A stretch of DNA of 64,000 bases from Sternotherus odoratus (GCA_032164245.1 JAVMKO010000006.1:36172319-36236318); one strand, 5' to 3'. Shown: positions 10,694-20,980, counted from the stretch's first letter. Notes: generated by a model from the letters alone, not told the origin. Numbers and translations are program-made.

Positions 10694-11384
10694 TCTAGTA
10701 TGTGCATCTCTGCTCGCCTGAGCCCTGCCTGTTCCCCATGTGAGGAGGGGGCTCTGGTGAGTGGCTCGGGCCAGCCCCGTGGGGGGCAAAGAAGGGTGAG
10801 GGCTTGGGCCAGCCCTGCACTGTGTCCCATTTTCCCTTTGGGAAATACATGATGATGTAAAGAGAGGGGATCTCTGTATAGATGGTGAGAAAAAGCTGAG
10901 ATCTCAGGGAAATATACAGGGCAATTGTTACTTTAGCACGGGGAGGAAGGGTCAATGGCCCAAGGGAACACACAAAGGAATCTCCCTGCCTGATGGTGAA
11001 GGGTTAATATCCCAGGAGAGGGCACTGGGGAATCCCACTGTAAATAGTTGTGGTTTTCTTTTCAACTTAAGGAAAGATATTTTCTCTCTGAACCAGTCAG
11101 GACAGGTGAGAAATCGGAAGAAGCTGGAGCCTGCACTTCCCATTGACACAAAGGGGGGTTTTTAGTACCGTTTTGTATGTGAACTCTCCTGCCACCAGGC
11201 ACTATGAATCCCTCGTTCCTGGAGTGCAAGTCCGTAGGTCCCTGTTAATGTAAAGCCACAGGTTAACAGAGCAGCAGGAGACAATTTAGTAAGTTACCCA
11301 TTACAAAAAGGGTTATTTCAGTATGCTTGAAAATGAGGGAGTACTACACCAGAGCTAGATATACAGTGTGTCTGCAGTACCATC
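10694..11384. other. No gene recognised
   Basis: Mixed-composition sequence next to a CR1 copy. It contains short open frames only, with no transposon termini or tandem repeats that I could support. Confidence 0.45.
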
Positions 11385-11433
11385 TGCAAGTTTACAGATG
11401 ACACTAAACTGGGAGGAGTGGTAGATACGCTGG

Positions 11434-11498
11434 AGGGTAGGGATAGGATACAGAGGGTAGGGATAGGATACAGAGGGTAGGGATAGGATACAGAGGGA
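11434..11498 (+). repeat. Three-copy 20-bp tandem repeat within CR1
   Basis: The unit ggataggatacagagggtag is repeated about three times in perfect register inside the CR1 coding region, just before the conserved FNKDKC segment. The equivalent coding segment occurs once in an intact CR1, so this is a local expansion after or during insertion. Confidence 0.8.
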
Positions 11499-11535
11499 CC
11501 TAGACAAATTAGAGGATTGGGCCAAAAGAAATCTG

Positions 11536-12146
11536 ATGAGGTTCAACAAGGACAAGTGCAGAGTCCTGCATTTAGGACAGAAGAATCCCATGCACTGCTA
11601 TTGTCTAGGGACTGAAAGGCTAGGCAGCAGTGCTGCAGCAAAGGACCTAGGGATTACAGTGGATGAGAAGCTGGATATGAGTCAGTGTGCCCTTGTTGCC
11701 AAGAAGGCTAACAGCATTTTTGCTGTATAAGTAGGGGCATTGCCAGCAGATCGAGGGACGTGATCGGTCCCCTCTATTCGACATTGGTGAGGCCTCATCT
11801 GGAGTACTGTGTCCAGTTTTGGGGCCCACACTACAAGAAGGATGTGGAAAAATTGGAAAGAGTCCAGCGGAGGGCAACAAAAATGATTAGGGGGCTAGAG
11901 CAGATGACTTATGAAGAGAGGCTGAGGGAACTGGGATTGTTTAGTCTACAGAAGAGAAGAATGAGAAGGGATTTGATAGCTGCTTTCAACGACCTGAAAG
12001 GGGGTTCCCAAGAGAATGGATCTAGACTGTTCTCACTGGTACCAGATGACAGAATAAGGAGAAATGGTCTCAGGTTGCAGTGGGGGAGGTTTAGGTTGGA
12101 TATTAGGAAAAACTTTCAGTTGGAGGGTGGTGAAGCATTGGAATGA
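11536..12146 (+). pseudogene. CR1 reverse transcriptase C-terminal remnant
   Basis: Two adjacent frames (11536-11730 and 11760-12146) together give the C-terminal part of CR1 ORF2, including the motifs [47 protein letters not shown] and [14 protein letters not shown] stop and frameshift lie between them near 11730-11760, so no continuous protein can be made. The catalytic palm with the FADD box would lie upstream of this point. The ORF ends shortly before the CR1 3' untranslated end. Host function is not implied. Confidence 0.85.
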
Positions 12147-12312
12147 GTTACTTAGGGAGGTGGTGGATTCTCTTTCCTTAGAGGTTTTTAAGGTCAGACT
12201 TGACGAAGCCCTGGCTGGGATGATTTAATTGGGGATTGGTCCTGCTTTGAGCAGGGGGTTGGACTAGATGACCTCTGGAGGTCCCTTCCAACCTTGATTG
12301 TCTATGATTCTA

Positions 12313-12400
12313 CAGCGGCACAGTTACAGCACTGTGACTGTAGACATGCTACTGTAGTGTAGATGGTTCCTACATCAGCAGAAGGGGGTTTTCTATCAGG
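12313..12400. mobile_element. Left half of a MITE split by a PLE insertion
   Basis: Begins right after the CR1 end with 'cagcggcacagttacagcac' and 'gtagtgtagatggttcctac'. The continuation is at 13139-13320. Both halves are read as one palindromic reptile MITE, with the PLE at 12401-13138 placed precisely between two copies of tctatcagg. Confidence 0.55.
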
Positions 12401-13138
12401 ATAAAAAGAACAAGAAGTTTTTGTGGCACCTTAGAGACTAGCAAATTTATTTGGGCATAAGCTTTCATGGGCTAAAACCCACTTTATCACATGCATGGAG
12501 TGGAAAATATAGTAGAAAGATATATATAGGGAGAGGGAGAGAGAACATGAAAAGATGGGGGTTGCCAAACCAACTCTAATGAGACAAATCAATTAAGGTG
12601 GACTATTATCAGCAGTAGAAAAAAAAATTTGTTGTGATAATCAGGATGGTAAGTTGACAAGAAGGTGTGAGTAACCATAGGGAGAAAATTAGCATGGGGG
12701 AATAGATTTCAGTCTGTGTAATGACCCATCCACTCTCAGTTTTTATTCAAGCCTAATTTGATGGTGTTCAGTTTGCAAATTATTTCAAGTTCTGCAGTTT
12801 CTCATGGGAGTCTGTTTTTGAAGTTTTTTGTTGAAGAATTGCCACTTTTAGGTCTGTAATTGAGTGTCCAGGGAGATTGAAGTATTCTCTGACTGTTTTT
12901 TAATGTTATAATTATTGACATCTGATTTGTGTCCATTTATTCTTTTGTGTAGAGACCGTCCTGTTTGGCCAACATTCATTGCAGAGAGGCACTGCTGGCA
13001 CATGATGGCATATATCACATTGGTAGATCTGCACATCTATGAAAGCTTATGCCCAAATACATTTGTTAGTCTCTAAGGTGCCACAAGTACACCTCATTCT
13101 TTTTGCTGATGCAGACTAACACAGCTATCACTCTGAAA
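12401..13138 (-). mobile_element. Penelope-like element with inverted ends and endonuclease remnant
   Basis: Bracketed by a 9-bp duplication (tctatcagg at 12392-12400 and 13139-13147). The left arm at about 12420-12465 ('gtggcaccttagagactagc') reappears inverted at about 13036-13082 ('gttagtctctaaggtgccac'). The right end continues into the PLE terminal phrase 'cagactaacacagctatcac'. Between the arms the minus strand encodes the end of the PLE protein, namely the GIY-YIG domain. The left arm holds a degraded hammerhead core in which CUGANGA has become GTGATAA. It is a 5'-truncated, head-to-head copy. Confidence 0.8.
12700..13036 (-). pseudogene. PLE GIY-YIG endonuclease remnant
   Basis: The minus-strand frame at 12848-13036 shows STNVIYAIMCQQC, then NVGQTGRSL, then KRINGHKSD. 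These are the N-terminal part of the GIY-YIG nuclease fold as used by Penelope-like elements: VIYAI corresponds to GIY, and the YIG position reads NVG, so the tyrosine is lost. The ORF stops inside the domain, and downstream decayed sequence continues to about 12700. In PLEs this domain nicks target DNA for reverse transcription. No reverse transcriptase is present here, so the copy is dead. Confidence 0.8.
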
Positions 13139-13320
13139 TCTATCAGGGTAGTTAATCTACCTCTCTGAGAGGTGGTAGCTAGGTTGATAGAAGAATTTCC
13201 TCAGTTGACCTTGCTGCATTTACAGTGTGAGTTAGATCAACCTAACTATATCACACAGGGTACAGATTCTTTCACAGTCCTGAACAATGTAGGTAGGTCA
13301 CCCTAAGTTTTAGATGTTAA
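13139..13320. mobile_element. Right half of the MITE split by a PLE
   Basis: It starts with the second copy of the target duplication and continues with 'aatctacctctctgagaggt', which is self-complementary around its centre ('acctctctgagaggt'). A second near-palindromic block follows at about 13205-13310. It joins logically to 12313-12400. Confidence 0.5.
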
Positions 13321-13672
13321 CAGCGGTTCTCAACCATGGGTCCTGAGGCCCTTGGGGGGCCATAAGCAGGATTCAGCGGATCCGTCAAAATTAACCAGAG
13401 AGCAGGGCTAGCAATAGACTCACTGGGGCCCAGGGCAGAAAGCCAAACCCCAAGCCCCACCGCCTGGGGCTGAAGCCAAAGCCTGAACAGCTCAGTTTGC
13501 AGGGCCCCCTGTGGCACGGGGCCCCAGAGCAATTGCCCTGCTGGCTACCCCCCAACACCAGCCCTGGCTTTTAATCTACTGGATATGCAGAAAAACAGTT
13601 GTTGTGGCACAGGTGGAATGTTTTATATCATGTTGTGGGGGGCCTCAGAAAGACAAAGGTTGAGAAGCCCTG
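13321..13672. mobile_element. hAT-like (Charlie-type) MITE
   Basis: The 5' end CAGCGGTTCTCAACC and 3' end GGTTGAGAAGCCCTG form terminal inverted repeats of the hAT/Charlie type. The interior is GC-rich with no transposase. It directly abuts the preceding MITE. The 8-bp flanks do not match, so the target duplication has decayed or the end is misplaced. Confidence 0.7.
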
Positions 13673-16600
13673 AAGTAGGCCATAAAGTGAGCAGCACTGT
13701 GCACCCTCTCTGCCACAGCTCAGCTCAGGCACCTCAAGCCCACCTCTGTCCCCAACTACAGATCTATCCATGCACCTTAATCCCAGCCTCCCCTCGCCCA
13801 GCTCCGACCTTTCACCTCAATCCCAATTTTCAGGAGTTTTACCCCTTTCCAGAATCCAAGGTTACTATTTTTCTATGAACTCGCAGCAAACTATTCCCAC
13901 GGATTAACTAAAGGGAACCCACTGTCAATCCGCTTTTCCATTTCCGGGTTTTAATCATAAAGGAGAATTGGCCAGTTTACTGGCTGTGCTTGTGAAGGTC
14001 CCTCACGCTCTAGTCAACGGCATTTCTCGGTTTGTCCAGCTGCATGTAACATAAAAACTTTCAAACGCTTCATACAATCAATTCCAAAAGTTCAGAGAAT
14101 GTTCTAGACATCAGTGGATAGAACCCTATTGATTCGGGGGGGAATGGGAAAGCCCAAAGGTGGGAAATGGGGGACACATGCAGCTTCTGCCAGCTCTTAA
14201 GTAAAACCACAATCACAAGCACCTCTGCCATTGTCTGGAGACTGATGGATGGCACCCATTAATGCCTTCCAGCATCACCCACCCATTTCATCTCTGCTCA
14301 TCCTCCCAATACTTCAACATGTTGATACCCTGAAGGACTTATCACTTAAAGAACAGTAGTAGCGGGTGGGTGTGCACACAGCCCCTGACATTGGGGGAGA
14401 ATGTGGGACCATGGTGTGCAGGGAGGGGGAAAGGGAGGTGTATACTGTCTCTAGCATGGGGAGGGGAATGGGGGTCAGACAGAGTCCCTACCATGGGGGA
14501 GCCCTGGTGGGCTAGGGAAGGGTGGTTGGGGGGAACCTACTGTGAGACAAGGAGAGAATAGAAGGCACACAGAAACCTGGCAGGGGATAGGAGGGTAGTC
14601 CACAGGGAGCTTGGTGGTGGGAATGGAGAGAGATGAAGGGCCCCTACTGTATGCAGGGAGCTCAGCCTAAACGAGCTACATAGTGGCAATCTGCCAGGAA
14701 AAGCACATTTCAAACCTCATTTTTAAATGTAGTTTTCTGGCTAGCTGAGGCACTCAGATGTCCCAGTGATGGGCACAGTCTACAAACCTGAATGGAACAG
14801 AACAGACTAGCACAGAGCAGAACAGCCTGATGAAACCAAAAACCGAAATCTGTAGGCAAATCAGATCCGACTTTAAATCTGGAAGATCCAGTTCCCCCAA
14901 GACACTTCTGGTCCCTCTCTCTCCTCTGTTCTATCAAGCCCCTACCAGTCCTCCTACAGCTCTTTATTCTCCCAAGAGCCTACTAGTCCTTGTGTGCTTA
15001 ACAAGTCCTCTCCACCACCAGTCCTTCTGAACACAAATTCTAGGAAAAGATCATCTGCAGGAAAGGGCAGATTCCATCTGGTTCCCTGACGGCCTGGGCT
15101 GTATATGGCATGACAGCCAAACTGGCCCCAACTAGCAGGGTTCTAGTCTATGAGATTTGTGGGCCAGGGACCACATGGTGGCTGCATGGAGAAGGGGAAA
15201 CATATTGCCACAGGTTCAATGTGTGAAACAATAAAATAACCCAGCAAAAGCCTGAGGGTGTTTGAAGAGACACTCAAGGCAGGGGAGACACAGGCAACAG
15301 GGATTGAGGAGTAAAACTTCTCCATCCCCTCAGCGCTCAAATACACCAATGAGGACACCAAGAAATGGTGCGGGGGGGGGGGGGGGAAGAGGGCATGGAA
15401 TTTGGTAACCTGTGATTTTTCTAGTTTTTATAGATTTCAATGTATAAGCCACCAAAGTCGTGACACGAGCCACATCCTAAACCAACAAGCATGTATCTTA
15501 AATCATTAGAAAGGTACCGGCCAGAGGCATGTGCTGAATCCTGGATCCCTGTTCTCCAGTGAGATAGTAGGATAAGGGAAATGCAATAGAATAGATGGAT
15601 AGAACCATCTGTTCCCGCTGCCTTATCCTGCAGTGAAGTCATAGGCTACACTTGGGTTATAACAGGCATTATTTCCAAGACAACAGATCACAATGTCATA
15701 AACACAGGACAAGAAGGTGTCCATGGGCTGGAGGCTGGGAAGGAGAAAGTCAAGCACACAATCAGCTACAGTAACAACAAAGAGAACCCCAAAGACTCCT
15801 CATGGAGGGGACTGGTTTCCTATGCCACCATCCTGAAGCTTTCCCTCACATCTCCCTCCATGGGGGAACCCCCTTGAAAGCTGCTTCCGGAGGATGCTGC
15901 AGCCACTGGATGTGCTGCTGCCCAGAGTGATGCCATTCCCAGTTGGGTGGGTAGCCATGTTACAGGGGAAAGGGAGGCAGCAGTAGGTACCAGGCTCTCT
16001 TCCAACCCAATGGATGTATTTATACAGGCTCAAAGGGAAGGGGTCAGGTACGCCAGCCATAGCAACAGGGGTACACTGTAAAAGGAAAGGGACACTGTAA
16101 AAATGGGTCCTTGCTACCACCTACACGTGCTCCCTACGACTCCCTCAACTCGGACCCAGCAAGGCTTTTCTACCCCACAGAGCCCTTCTAGCTTCAGAAA
16201 CCCCATCCTGGATTCCACTCTGCCTCATGCCTCAGCAACAAAAGGGCCAGCGCACAAGCAATGCCAGGATCTTTATGGAGCGATGCTGAGAAGGCTCAGC
16301 AGGGTAGGTTCACAGTGCCAGCCCTGGGGCCACTAGGGCTAGGTCTTAAGCTAGAAAATGAACATGTTTCTGTTTTTAACCCTCCCTATTTATTCATCTT
16401 GACTATCACAGATAACACTCACCAGCCAGTCACCAGACCTACCGGGGATTCCACTCCAGGTTCAGGGATAACGAATGCTTTGACTGTATTTTTAAAAAGG
16501 AACAAAGGCAAATGTTACTTACCCCACATAATCCACTATATGAAGCCCCCTGTGTGTGAGCCTCATGAAGAATTGTGCTCCCTGAAGCACCTTGAACCAC

Positions 16601-17784
16601 TAGGTGAAATGATAGAAGAGATCAGCCAGAGAGCGGAGGTTTCATCCACAAAGATCCATCCGGCATGAGATAAGGGGGGGAGAAGAACCAGCTGAGGCCA
16701 TTATCCAGTAAACAGACATTTTGTACATAAAGATCAGCAAGACTTGGCCTTACCAGGAACCTAACACAGCATTGCAAACCCCTGCAGCCAGCCAGAGAAC
16801 TCCACTCAGACATTTCTCAGCAAGGCACCATCTATTTTCCTGGTCTTAGCCTTCCTTTGTTGGTGATTTATTCAGAGGCCTTGCAGTTTGAAGGTGACTT
16901 ACTAAAGAAAGATCCTTCAGGAAGTGTGCCGCTAGAGACGACAGTGGGTTTGGGCTCACAGAGCCTTAACATTCATTTGGGGTGACTGGGGAAGAAAGGC
17001 CTGTGCAAATTAGAACCAATTTTGCAGGGACCAGGTTGGGAGGGCTTTAAACTAGGGAAACCGAGCCGGGACACAGTTAACGGACAGAAACCAGAAAGAT
17101 ATGAGCTGAGTATCAGGAAAGTCATTATGAATGGGAGGATTGACCACAGCATAGGTACAACCACTGCAGGGGGAATGGTGGAGCAGGAGTGTTCACGTCC
17201 TCTACAACTATTTAGCATCTTAGCCATGTCCTTTTCCGTACAGCTGTGGGACTCCAGCTCCTACCCAAACTGACACACAAGGATCAAATTCCAGATTGAA
17301 ATGGGGAATATGGAGGTAGCCAAAGGAGAAAGAACAAAATTGCAGAAGCACATAATGTAAAACAAAACTGTAGCCATCTGTATGGCATGAATAGGAGTTG
17401 ACAGGAGGAACTGCGGGTTTCATGCATGAACAACACTGATTTGGGTGCATCACAGAGACCTAGTGAGATAATAAACTACAGAAGGGCATGAGCAGGTCAG
17501 GAGTGAGAGATAAAGGGGAATGGAGCTGGATTAGTTATCAGGGATATAACACATGTTCAGAGGGGCAGATGGGCATGACAGATATGCATGCTAAATATCT
17601 CTGGGCTAAAACCAAGGGAGTGAAGAAGAGAGGGGAAGTCGGCAGCAGGGGACAGTGGATGCTATAGATCCCAAAGCAGGAAGAGGAGATAGGAGAGAGG
17701 TTCCTAAAGTGTTGGTGAGTGTTGCAATCACAGGAAATGGGAGTCACGTGCACTTTTACTACCCAGGTATCCGTTTAAGGGTGT
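13673..17784. other. No gene recognised
   Basis: About 4 kb with no supported exon or transposon protein. Visible landmarks are a G-rich stretch of loosely repeated 'catggggagggg' phrases (about 14360-14660), a pure G tract of about 16 bases at 15372, and a segment at about 17020-17070 containing 'gagggctttaaactagg' that could belong to a CR1 5' region (weak). Open frames up to 135 residues (16261-16668) have no recognisable domain. Confidence 0.5.
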
Positions 17785-17921
17785 AGCACTGGGAATCAGA
17801 AGATCTAGGATCACAAGATTTGCTGTCTGATCTTGGACAAGTCTCTCTCTGTGCCTCAGTTCCCCAAGTGTAAAATAGGGTATTCATACTGTCATACCTC
17901 CCAGGAGCAGTGTGAGGAGAG
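17785..17921 (+). mobile_element. MIR-like SINE
   Basis: Contains 'ggacaagtctctctctgtgc' and 'ctcagttccccaagtgtaaa', the MIR core followed by its tail region 'atagggtattcatactgtc'. Plus orientation. Its 3' end is cut by the PLE insertion that begins at 17934. Confidence 0.7.
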
Positions 17922-17933
17922 GTCTGTCTTATA

Positions 17934-18113
17934 CAAACAAACAACGAGGAGTACTTGTAGCACCTTAAAGACTAAGAAATGTATTTGGGCATAAATTTTC
18001 ATAAGCCCACGAAAGCTTATGCCCAAATTAATGTGTTAGTCTCTAAGGTGCCACAAGGACTCCTCTTTCTTTTTGCTGATACAGACTAACACGGCTACCA
18101 CTCTGAAACCCTT
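17934..18113. mobile_element. Palindromic PLE terminal insertion, no body
   Basis: The left part (17947-18005) reads 'gaggagtacttgtagcacct' onwards and the right part (18004-18066) is its near-perfect inversion, ending 'gtgccacaaggactcctc'. After that come the PLE terminal phrase 'cagactaacacggctac' and 'cactctgaaacc'. A short duplication, tcttata (17927-17933 and 18114-18120), flanks the insertion. The join is at the helix II/GAAA part of the hammerhead-like motif (agcccacgaaagcttatgc). It carries no coding sequence. Confidence 0.75.
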
Positions 18114-18234
18114 TCTTATATGGTGTAACTTGGCCCTTGCCAGTCCTGTCCACAAAAGCTTCCAGAGAACACTTAAAGTGCAGCATCCATGTCCTTTATT
18201 GTTGTGTCCGTCCCTACCACCTACTATTTACATA

Positions 18235-18325
18235 TTTTATATGTATGTATATATATATGCATTGAAACTTTTGTAACTAAAGATATTTTTATATATATGT
18301 ATATATATATACACACACACAGACC
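18235..18325. repeat. TA/CA microsatellite
   Basis: Runs of (TA)n with interspersed TG at 18237-18258 and 18288-18312 pass into (CA)n at about 18311-18320. The 33 bases between the two TA runs (18258-18290) are not simple sequence. They recur inverted at 19244-19276. Confidence 0.85.
18258..18290 (+). repeat. 33-bp perfect inverted repeat, left arm
   Basis: The arm starting tgcattgaaacttttgtaac is exactly the reverse complement of 19244-19276. The arms are separated by about 950 bases containing an LTR-like fragment and a MIR. Neither arm looks like a known transposon end. Confidence 0.85.
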
Positions 18326-18604
18326 AACAATCAGACAGACTCCTAACTTCTTTGCCAGCCAGGATCTAGAGCCCCACACTCTTCCCTTTCCTGTCTCTCC
18401 TTAGTCTCTCCCTGGTCTCTCTCTCTCTCCTCAGTGCTTCCTTCCCACCAGCTTTTATAGCAGGCTGACTACTCAGGCCTGCAGGTGCATCCCCTCAGCT
18501 AATTAGGGCGTGGCTTCCCAGCCAGCCCCAACTACTACCTTTTCTCCCTGGGGTCGGGCTAACGGGGGCCTGGCTTGGTTCTCTTAGCCAGCACCCTGTT
18601 ACAT
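18326..18604 (-). mobile_element. LTR-like repeat fragment
   Basis: C/T-rich sequence with an internal 'gcttttatagcagg' and an end 'ggttctcttagccagcaccc' + 'tgttaca'. Very similar endings occur at about 42640-42666 ('gccagcaccctgccaca') and 30705-30725 ('caggccaccccgttgca'). Recurrent fragments ending in TGTTACA-like motifs suggest one LTR family in antisense. This is an inference. Confidence 0.4.
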
Positions 18605-18617
18605 CTGGTCACTTTTA

Positions 18618-18835
18618 TTATAGCAGCTGAGCACCTCACAATCTTTAATGTGTTTATCCTCCCAACCCCCCAGTGAAGGAGGGTAGCATAATTATTCCTC
18701 AGGCACAGGGAGGCTAAGTGACTTGCCCAGCATTACACAGGAAATCTGTGGCAGAGTTGAGACTTGCACCCAGGTCTCCCACATCCAACGTTAGCGTCCT
18801 AACCATTTGGCCATCCTTCCTCTTCATTGTCTCTC
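18618..18835 (-). mobile_element. MIR-like SINE
   Basis: The plus strand reads 'gggaggctaagtgacttgcc' then 'cagcattacacaggaaatct' and 'ctgtggcagagttgag', which is the antisense of the MIR core. The neighbouring 'catttggccatcc' segment matches the tRNA-derived head. The copy is nearly full length. Confidence 0.75.
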
Positions 18836-19243
18836 CCTATGTTAATATATGTGAGGTGCCTAGATACTACCCTCCATGCCAAGGGGCAGAATACCATAGC
18901 AGAACAGAAAACCATCCCAATGCAAAGGGTAAGTAGAAGTAACAGAAGGATAAAGAGGTGACACCAGGAAATTTTAAAAGACGTGAGAGTGAAATGGGGA
19001 TCAAATTAAAAAAAAACAGGCAAAGGAGACACACCAGGGGCCACATACAGGAGGACGATGCAAACTAACAGGCAAAGGCTCCAACCATCCTGCTGAGCCT
19101 GCTTCAGAAGGGAACAAAAGAAACAGGAGAAGCCACAGGATGACAAAGGAAAGTGAGGGGCTGGTATTGTCCAGGGAGGGGAGAAGGGAGTAGGACAGAA
19201 AAGTGGAATTGCTCATTGGCTATTTTGCTTCATGCTTCATTTA

Positions 19244-19276
19244 AAAAATATCTTTAGTTACAAAAGTTTCAATGCA
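19244..19276 (-). repeat. 33-bp perfect inverted repeat, right arm
   Basis: Exact reverse complement of 18258-18290, with no mismatch that I can find. Flanking bases do not extend the match beyond about one base on either side. Confidence 0.85.
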
Positions 19277-19519
19277 AGAATAGTTAATGAGGTCAGGGAG
19301 AGATCCCAAGGCAGAAGCAAGATGGGACAGGTGAAAGATCCCATAATATGTGTTCACAACAGCAATTCTTGCTAGTCAATGTGGAGACCACAGGATGAGT
19401 CTTTAGCAAAGCGAGCCTAAGTTAAACGGTAGGGACGACTTTACCACTATCAGAACCGTTTGACAATGAAACAAGGTGGTAGGTAAGGAAGAGACTCACC
19501 ATCACTGGAGAGAACTGAA

Positions 19520-19715
19520 AGGTCGGTCTACACTCGAGTGTATTAACTCCAGTTAACTGACTGCCAGTTAAAATGAGTTAGCCAACACACTGGACAGTCC
19601 AAACATTTGTGCCCTGGAACAGACGTTTGTGGAGTATCCAGACTAACATGTGCAAATGTGTTGGCTCACTCGATTTAATTAGCAACCAACTCCAGTTAAA
19701 AAAACTCCAGTACAC
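19520..19715. mobile_element. Possible palindromic MITE
   Basis: The left side has 'aactccagttaactgactgc' and 'gagttagccaacacactgga'. The right side has 'aatgtgttggctcactcga' and 'aaccaactccagttaaaaaa'. Together they give imperfect inverted symmetry around about 19615. Exact termini and target duplication are not clear. Confidence 0.4.
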
Positions 19716-20084
19716 ACAAATCCACAGTCAGACTGGATGCTCCATTAAATCAAACCTAGCTCAGCACAGGGAGATGGACTACTTGACTCACTAAAGGTTC
19801 CTTCAAATTCAAATTATTGTATGGTCCCATCACGATGAAATGCTGCAAGACTCTGCCCTTTTCATTGCTAGTTTTAGTCTTTTAGGCAAACAACACCCAA
19901 TCCTATATCTCCCTCAACACAACCTCTAACTCCACATATGCTGCCTGTCCTGATCCTGCCAGCTCCTGACTACACCAAAACTTCCTACTAATGGACACTT
20001 CAAAGATGGAAGGCTTTCTTTTGGGTGGGAAGTCGGCTGTCTCATTTTTATTGGTATTACAATAGTGACTAACAATCCCAATCA

Positions 20085-20165
20085 AGGCTCAGGGTCTTAT
20101 TGTGCTAAATGCTGTACAGAGAGGCAACAAAGATGACAGTTCCTGCTGCAGACAGTTCACAATCT
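20085..20165 (+). mobile_element. SINE-like fragment
   Basis: The phrases 'cttattgtgctaaatgctgt' and 'agttcacaatctacat' belong to an old, widespread amniote repeat tail ('tgctgtacag ... cttacaatct'). The Tigger-like element at 20171 was inserted immediately downstream, cutting it off. Confidence 0.4.
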
Positions 20166-20179
20166 ACATACAGTGAAAC

Positions 20180-20322
20180 CTCGATATAACGGACTAATTC
20201 GGGCGAGGGGGTGTCCGTTAAAACCGAAAGTCCGTTATTTAATAATTTTTCAAAATTATTAAATAACGGACTTTTGGGTGACAACGGACACGCCCCCGCC
20301 CGAATTAATCCGTTATATCGAG
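20180..20322. repeat. 143-base near-perfect foldback
   Basis: The inner arms are exact: aaagtccgttatttaata... (20227-20249) and its complement (20252-20274), with a 2-base turn. The outer arms, from ctcgatataacgg (about 20180) and ttcgggcg (about 20198) to cgcccgaa and ccgttatatcgag (about 20298-20322), pair with only a few mismatches. The left third of the MITE could extrude as a single cruciform. Confidence 0.8.
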
Positions 20323-20329
20323 CCGTGAG

Positions 20330-20890
20330 TCAGCCCACCCCACCCCCTCCCCCCCGCCCGGCTCCCCGCTGCGGGGAGCCGGGCGGGGGGGTTGACAGCT
20401 CCCGCTCGGCTTCCCGCTGGGGGGAGCCGAGCGGGAGCTCTCAAACCCCCCGCCCGGCTTCCCGCTGCGGGGAGCCGAGCGGGGGCTCTCAAACGCCCCC
20501 CCCCCCGGCCCGGCTCCCCGCTGCGAGGAGCCGGGGGGGGTTGACAGCTCCCGCTCGGCTCCCCCCAGCGGGGAGCCGGGCGGGAGCTCTCAACCCCCCC
20601 CCGCCCGCCCGGCTCCCCGTTGCAGGGAGCCGGGCGGGGGGGTTGACAGCTCCCGCTCGGCTTCCCGCTGGGGGGAGCCAAGCGGGAGCTCTCAAACCCC
20701 CCGCCCGGCTTCCCGCTGCGGGGAGCCGAGTGGAGGCTCTCAAACGCCCCCCCGCCCGGCTCCCCGTTGCGGGGAGCCGGGCGGGGGGGCGGAGGGGGGT
20801 TGACAGCTCCCGCAGGGGTCCCCGCTGCGGGGAGCCGGGCGGGAGCTGTCAACCCAGCCGGCTCCATGCAGCGGGAGCCGGCAGCCCCCA
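20330..20890. repeat. GC-rich array of alternating hairpins
   Basis: About eleven units of roughly 50 bases each form a GC-rich hairpin such as ccggctccccgctg/cggggagccgg. Spacers alternate between 'ttgacagct' and 'agctctcaa'. Spacer pairs are also complementary in part, so symmetry exists at two scales. A higher-order duplication is visible: about 125 bases starting at 20391 recur at 20642. Translation yields decapeptide-like repeats (LPAAGSRAGG on the minus strand), which is a composition artefact. Confidence 0.8.
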
Positions 20891-20980
20891 ATAACGGATT
20901 TCGGATGCATCGGAAATTTTGTCCGTTGCATCCGAAGTCCGTTAAATCGGGGTCCGTTAAATCGAGGGTTTACTGTAATA

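Larger units (their letters stand above)
11385..12312 (+). mobile_element. CR1 LINE, 5'-truncated, with ORF2 3' portion
   Basis: This is a plus-strand CR1 copy running from within the reverse-transcriptase domain to the characteristic 3' terminus 'cttccaaccttgattgtc' + 'tatgattcta'. CR1 is a chicken-repeat-type non-LTR retrotransposon that inserts by target-primed reverse transcription and is normally 5'-truncated, as here. The same subfamily recurs at 26868-27596. A short tandem triplication (20-bp period, 11434-11498) interrupts its coding part. Confidence 0.85.
20171..20975. mobile_element. Tigger/pogo-like MITE with GC-rich hairpin array
   Basis: Flanked by TA on both sides (20169-20170 and 20976-20977), the target duplication of the Tc1/mariner-pogo superfamily. 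The termini start CAGTGAAACCTCGAT (20171) and, read inverted, CAGTAAACCCTCGAT (from 20975); they match at 21 of 24 positions. It has no transposase and must have been mobilised in trans. The left 150 bases are one long foldback. The interior 20330-20890 is a GC-rich array of about eleven hairpins. Long frames on both strands (227 and 192 residues) are array artefacts. Confidence 0.8.

Noticed and set aside
16261..16668. 135-residue plus-strand frame as a host gene
   Set aside because: No recognisable domain, splice support or codon signal; within chance expectation for a 64-kb window.
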